In this document: positions 60,701 to 64,000 of the stretch, in pieces | Numbering within the stretch: the first letter of the stretch is position 1 | Layout of the letters: the number at the start of each line of letters is the position of its first letter | NCBI GenBank assembly: GCA_029378245.1 | Contig: JARKIF010000008.1 | Location: 372,001-436,000 of the forward strand | DNA length: 64,000 nt | Reading direction: 5' to 3' | From: Roridomyces roridus | Taxonomy: Eukaryota; Basidiomycota; Agaricomycetes; Agaricales; Mycenaceae | Position numbers and translations under genes: made by a program | The notes under the pieces: generated by a model | What the model was told of the DNA's origin: nothing | The model's database searches: none | What the model saw: only the letters and a program-made list of their open reading frames with translations

Positions 60701-63626
60701 CTCGAGCTCGATCCCTTGAGAAGCGAGAGTACAGACGACTTCTTGCCAGGTGTCGATGTCGATGTCGGATTGTGGTCGTTTTCGGGTTTGTGGCGAGACT
60801 GCGAGAGGCCCGTGTAGCCGGTGGACTGTGTCGGAGACGAGGGGACCGGGATACTGGCCGGTACCTGCATCGACTGGGAAGAGGAACGACGGAAAAATGG
60901 GATAGAAGATGGGGTCAGGCGCTTGGACTGATTGCGGCGAACCGACGAGGACGGGCTCATAGGCCCAGGCTGAGGAGCAGATAATGCAGACGTAGTGTGA
61001 TTCGTACTGGCACTGGAATCTGTACCTGTCCGACTGGCACGATCGGGTGTCTTGCTGGGTGGAAGCACGGGGCTTCGTACTGACCCAACAGACGACATGG
61101 AGGCCAGAGACGCTGCCGAGGACATCGCAGCTGGCTGTTCCCAAGGGTTAGTCGTCCCTGTCGGTGATAGTGTTTGATCCTTGGAGGTCGATTTACGTAG
61201 CTGCTGGCCACCAAAGGTCACAGATCGCGGAGACTTGGGGCTCGCAGCGGCAGCAGAAGAGGGCGAACTCGATAACCGGAGGTTGAGGGCGCTGGAGAAG
61301 CTCCACTTCTTCGACGGTGTCTTGATGACCGCCGGCACAGACTCTGGTGCAGATGAGCCTTGACTGGTGTACCCTGAATAATGCTGACTCCGACGACGAT
61401 TATCTGCGGAGGCTGCAACAGATGGTGGAGGAGTACCGAGGGATGGAACCTCTAAGGCAACTGGACGCTCCCTGTCACTCTCGTGGCTACGTCGCTTCCT
61501 CTCTTCATCTGAAGTGGGAAGGACAGGAAATGCGAGGCCGGTGGACGTGGGGGGAGGCGACCTGTACGTCGACAAGTCTTTGGGCAACGGTGGTACAGGT
61601 GGAACAGTGACCTCCTCAGCACCATCACCATTTGCAGCAAGGGACGCGGCACGGTCCTTGAGCGATGTGGCGTCACTCGACTGTACGCTGGAGGCGTCGC
61701 TTCCCCCACTGTTCCGTCGAGCTTTACCCATGGAATGTCGGCTTGACGCTGCAGAAACAGATGTCGCAGCAGTAGCGCCGGACATGGAAGCCGAGTCCCG
61801 AGAGCTCGTTGTAGGTGTGCTTGCATACATTGTGGAAGAGGTGGAGCCACGCTTAGGCGTGAAACTCGATCGGGCGCTCGCTGTGCCCTTCTTGGGCGTC
61901 TTTTCAGAGATGGAAGAAGGGCTCAGCGGTTGTTCGTCGCTACTGATGGCGCTCCCAACAGTTTCGCCGCTTTCACCTGCAGCCTCCAAGCCTGGACCAA
62001 GAGTGATAGGTACACGCTCCTTGGAATTCGTGCTATCACGAGATGTTCCACTCGCTCGTCGGCTAGGCTCTATTGGACCGATGCCTTCCCACTGCGTACT
62101 GCTTTTGGCAGGTGTTCCTGGTCGGCTGCTTGTTGAGCGAGTGAAACTGGCGACGCTGGCACGCGCCCGCGCACTTTTACCGCTCAATCCGTCCAATTTA
62201 CGAAGAGCCTCCGCTGTTGCTTCATCGTCCATACCTGACCACCCTTCCTGCGTGCCCCGCAGCAGAGAATGCGCAACATTAGGAGAGGAATGGGTTTGGG
62301 AAGTGTCCTTGGAGGAGGAAACAACGAGGGGTGGAGTCTGAGACGCGCCAGGGCCTGGTTGTTTGAGGAAACCCAAGATGGAAGAAGAAGATGGAGAAGG
62401 AGGAAGGTGTGAGAAATCGGTGCCATGAGTCCGTCGGGAATTCTCCGCGTGAGCGGACGAGGAGGAACTGGTAGAGGCCTGTCTACTATGTCTCTCCGAC
62501 ATTTTTGCTGAGCTCGGCACAATTTTGAGACTGCTGCTGTGGGCAAGACCGGCGCTTTCCCGACGGCGTTCTTTGGGCTTATTTGGACTACCGACATTGA
62601 GGCTGCGATGCTTGCGCACAGCAGTGGCCTTGTCATCCTTCGCGGCCTTGTCTTTGGAGCGTTTGGAGACGAGAGTGCCGGTCTGGTCCAATTCAAACTC
62701 GTCTGACGTGCGCTTCTTGGCCCGTCTCGGTTGCGCAAAGGCGCTTGGAGGCGCTTGGGCTCCAGAAAGCGAAAGATCGAGGGGAGGCGGAACGCGGGGA
62801 TCTGGCTCGGAAGGAACAGTCGAAGGAGATGGGGGTGCAGGCTCAAACGGTGGAGGAAGCTCCGGGGGTGGGCCACTGTTGAGGCTGCGAGGATAAAGGA
62901 TTTCTTCACCGCCGCTCTCTGAAGTCATGGAAGGCCTCTCGCGGAGAGTGCGCGGTGTGGGATTCACGTCGGGCGGCTGCAAATGACGGTGCAGTTAGAC
63001 GAGAAAAAGATGCAGGACAATGGTTCACTCACGTCTTCCCGTTCAGACATCTCGCCATCCACGGCCTCAATGGTCCACGGACTATCCGGGGTATCAGGCC
63101 GGTCCTCAACGGGACTGACTCTGTCCTCGATATCCTCGCCCAAGGGAAGCAAGACGGGCACGACGGTGTCTTCCTTGTTATGGCCAGCGCGTGTCCAGCG
63201 CGGAGTAGTGAGCTCGCCCACACCAACAAGGCCACGTCTGTCGATCATCGCAGGATCTCTGGCTGGGGTGACAGGGTCGCTGCGCTGGAGTTGGTCCGGT
63301 GTGGTGCTGGGATGAATGGCACCAGTCGGGAGGGGAGGCACGGGCGAGTCGGAGAGGCCAAAATAATACGGATCGAGAGATGAGGTGGCCGAGGCTGAGC
63401 GTGGGGACGTATATTCCGGTTCTAGACCGTCGTCGTCGCCCGTGGGTGTAACAAGAAGGCTGGGCTGCGTTAATGGGTGAGCATTGCATGATGAGAGAAA
63501 AAGAACAATGACTACCTGTCGCGCGGCGTCGCGTTCTGGGGCCTCCTGGGACTGCTCAAAAGAGATGTCGAGCGCGGGAGGACGGTCTCTCCTGGATTTG
63601 GAGAGAGAAATGGGAGTGGACTCCAT
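57771..63626 (-). CDS. DYRK-family protein kinase, Pom1-like, with very long disordered N-terminus
   Basis: Starts [20 protein letters not shown]. The first about 1,300 residues are Ser/Thr/Pro-rich and low-complexity, with a Lys/Glu helix ([20 protein letters not shown]). The DYRK homology box [20 protein letters not shown] precedes the kinase domain: [68 protein letters not shown], then [13 protein letters not shown] (YxY activation loop) and [13 protein letters not shown]. The C-terminal tail is again Ser/Thr-rich. Fission yeast Pom1 uses such an N-terminus for cortical gradient formation; the same role here is inference. About eight introns, two of them inside the long disordered region. 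Confidence 0.85.
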
Positions 63627-64000
63627 CGTTGCTGTGGCAGCGTCGGGTGGACGAGAGGGACGGGAAGAAGCGGTGGATGGAGTAAATCAAATGGGTCACA
63701 AGGCCAGCCAGTCCCCGGGGAGACGACGACGTGGTGGACGAGGACCAAGGGCAAAGAGTCCCAGTCGGTTGTACTGGGAGCGCCGCGTGCTTTACAGTCG
63801 TTTGTTCCGACTTCCGAATTCGTCGACTAATTGACTAATTATCTTTCAACGTCCCAACAACGACCCAGCGCCAAGGCGTGAGGCCGTATTGCTTCGAGAT
63901 GGATAGAGCAGACAATATTCAATATGTACAGTAAGTAGTTTGGATAGTTTCGATTAGAGTTCAAGAAAACCGCCCCGGTCGACGACGCGCAAGCCGCTAC
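63627..64000. other. Upstream region of the DYRK kinase and possible 3' end of a further gene
   Basis: The 374 bp to the right edge hold the presumed kinase promoter (63627-63830) and no complete gene. On the minus strand from the edge, a frame reads GLRVVDRGGFLEL and then TAA at 63956-63958, which could be the C-terminus of a neighbouring gene. Another frame ends TPWRWVVVGTLKDN, TAG at 63835-63837. Neither can be chosen without sequence beyond the edge. Confidence 0.3.

Noticed and set aside
61514..62341. 275-codon plus-strand frame opposite the DYRK kinase N-terminus
   Set aside because: It mirrors the Ser/Pro-rich coding strand, has no motif and no plausible splice context.

Overview
The window is nuclear DNA of a basidiomycete fungus, probably an Agaricomycete. 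The evidence is short spliceosomal introns (about 45-55 nt, with CTRAY-like branch sites close to the acceptor), a fused spermidine synthase-saccharopine dehydrogenase gene (a Basidiomycota-specific arrangement), a Ngaro-type tyrosine-recombinase retrotransposon, and fungal housekeeping genes throughout. Gene density is very high: about 30 genes in 64 kb. Intergenic gaps are typically 20-130 bp, convergent stop codons are often within 60 bp and sometimes overlap, and divergent start codons lie 33-145 bp apart. Nearly all genes are single-copy core functions, so the context is conserved chromosome rather than an accessory island.

Left part (1-17.7 kb): RPT4 (partial, minus), NOP4 (RNA-binding ribosome biogenesis factor), MET5 (sulfite reductase beta), PRP38 (spliceosome), mitochondrial uL15m, MOD5 (tRNA isopentenyltransferase), VMA1 (V-ATPase subunit A), RPT1 (26S ATPase) and MCMBP (MCM-binding protein). 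Middle (17.7-23.5 kb): a complete-looking Ngaro-type YR retrotransposon in minus orientation. Its split direct repeats (A1 ... B1-A2-B2) look identical between copies. It sits in what was only a 35-bp gap between the convergent MCMBP and phosphoglucomutase genes. It encodes a gag-like protein with zinc fingers (apparently with an intron that holds a GGAATGCG repeat array), an RT-RNase H polyprotein and a tyrosine recombinase.

Right part (23.5-64 kb): a PGM2-type phosphoglucomutase, an EI24/RRT8-like membrane protein, NDUFS1 (complex I 75 kDa), a DUF1772 membrane protein, ALG2 (N-glycan mannosyltransferase), a PHD-finger RCO1/PHF12-like chromatin protein, RPN9 (26S lid), a degenerate kinase-like gene, SPE3-LYS9, a HOOK protein, LTO1 (Fe-S adaptor), a MYND zinc-finger protein, a CorA/ALR-type Mg2+ transporter, RTCA (RNA 3'-phosphate cyclase), CDC50 (flippase subunit), MED10, an unrecognised basic protein, SUV3 (mitochondrial RNA helicase), NOP56, CDC20, a mitochondrial PDK/BCKDK-type kinase and a POM1-like DYRK kinase with a very long disordered N-terminus. 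Three 26S proteasome subunits (RPT4, RPT1, RPN9) fall within 36 kb.

A recurring oddity is extra bases inside otherwise strongly conserved exons. I find nine sites with one or two surplus nucleotides in MET5, uL15m, MOD5 (three), VMA1 (two), NDUFS1 and CDC20. The most economical reading is insertion errors in a long-read assembly. The bias toward insertions, the presence of in-frame stops at both VMA1 sites and a shared CGGATCA context at two sites deserve a check against short reads, RNA and peptides. I saw no tRNA, rRNA, CRISPR or origin signals.
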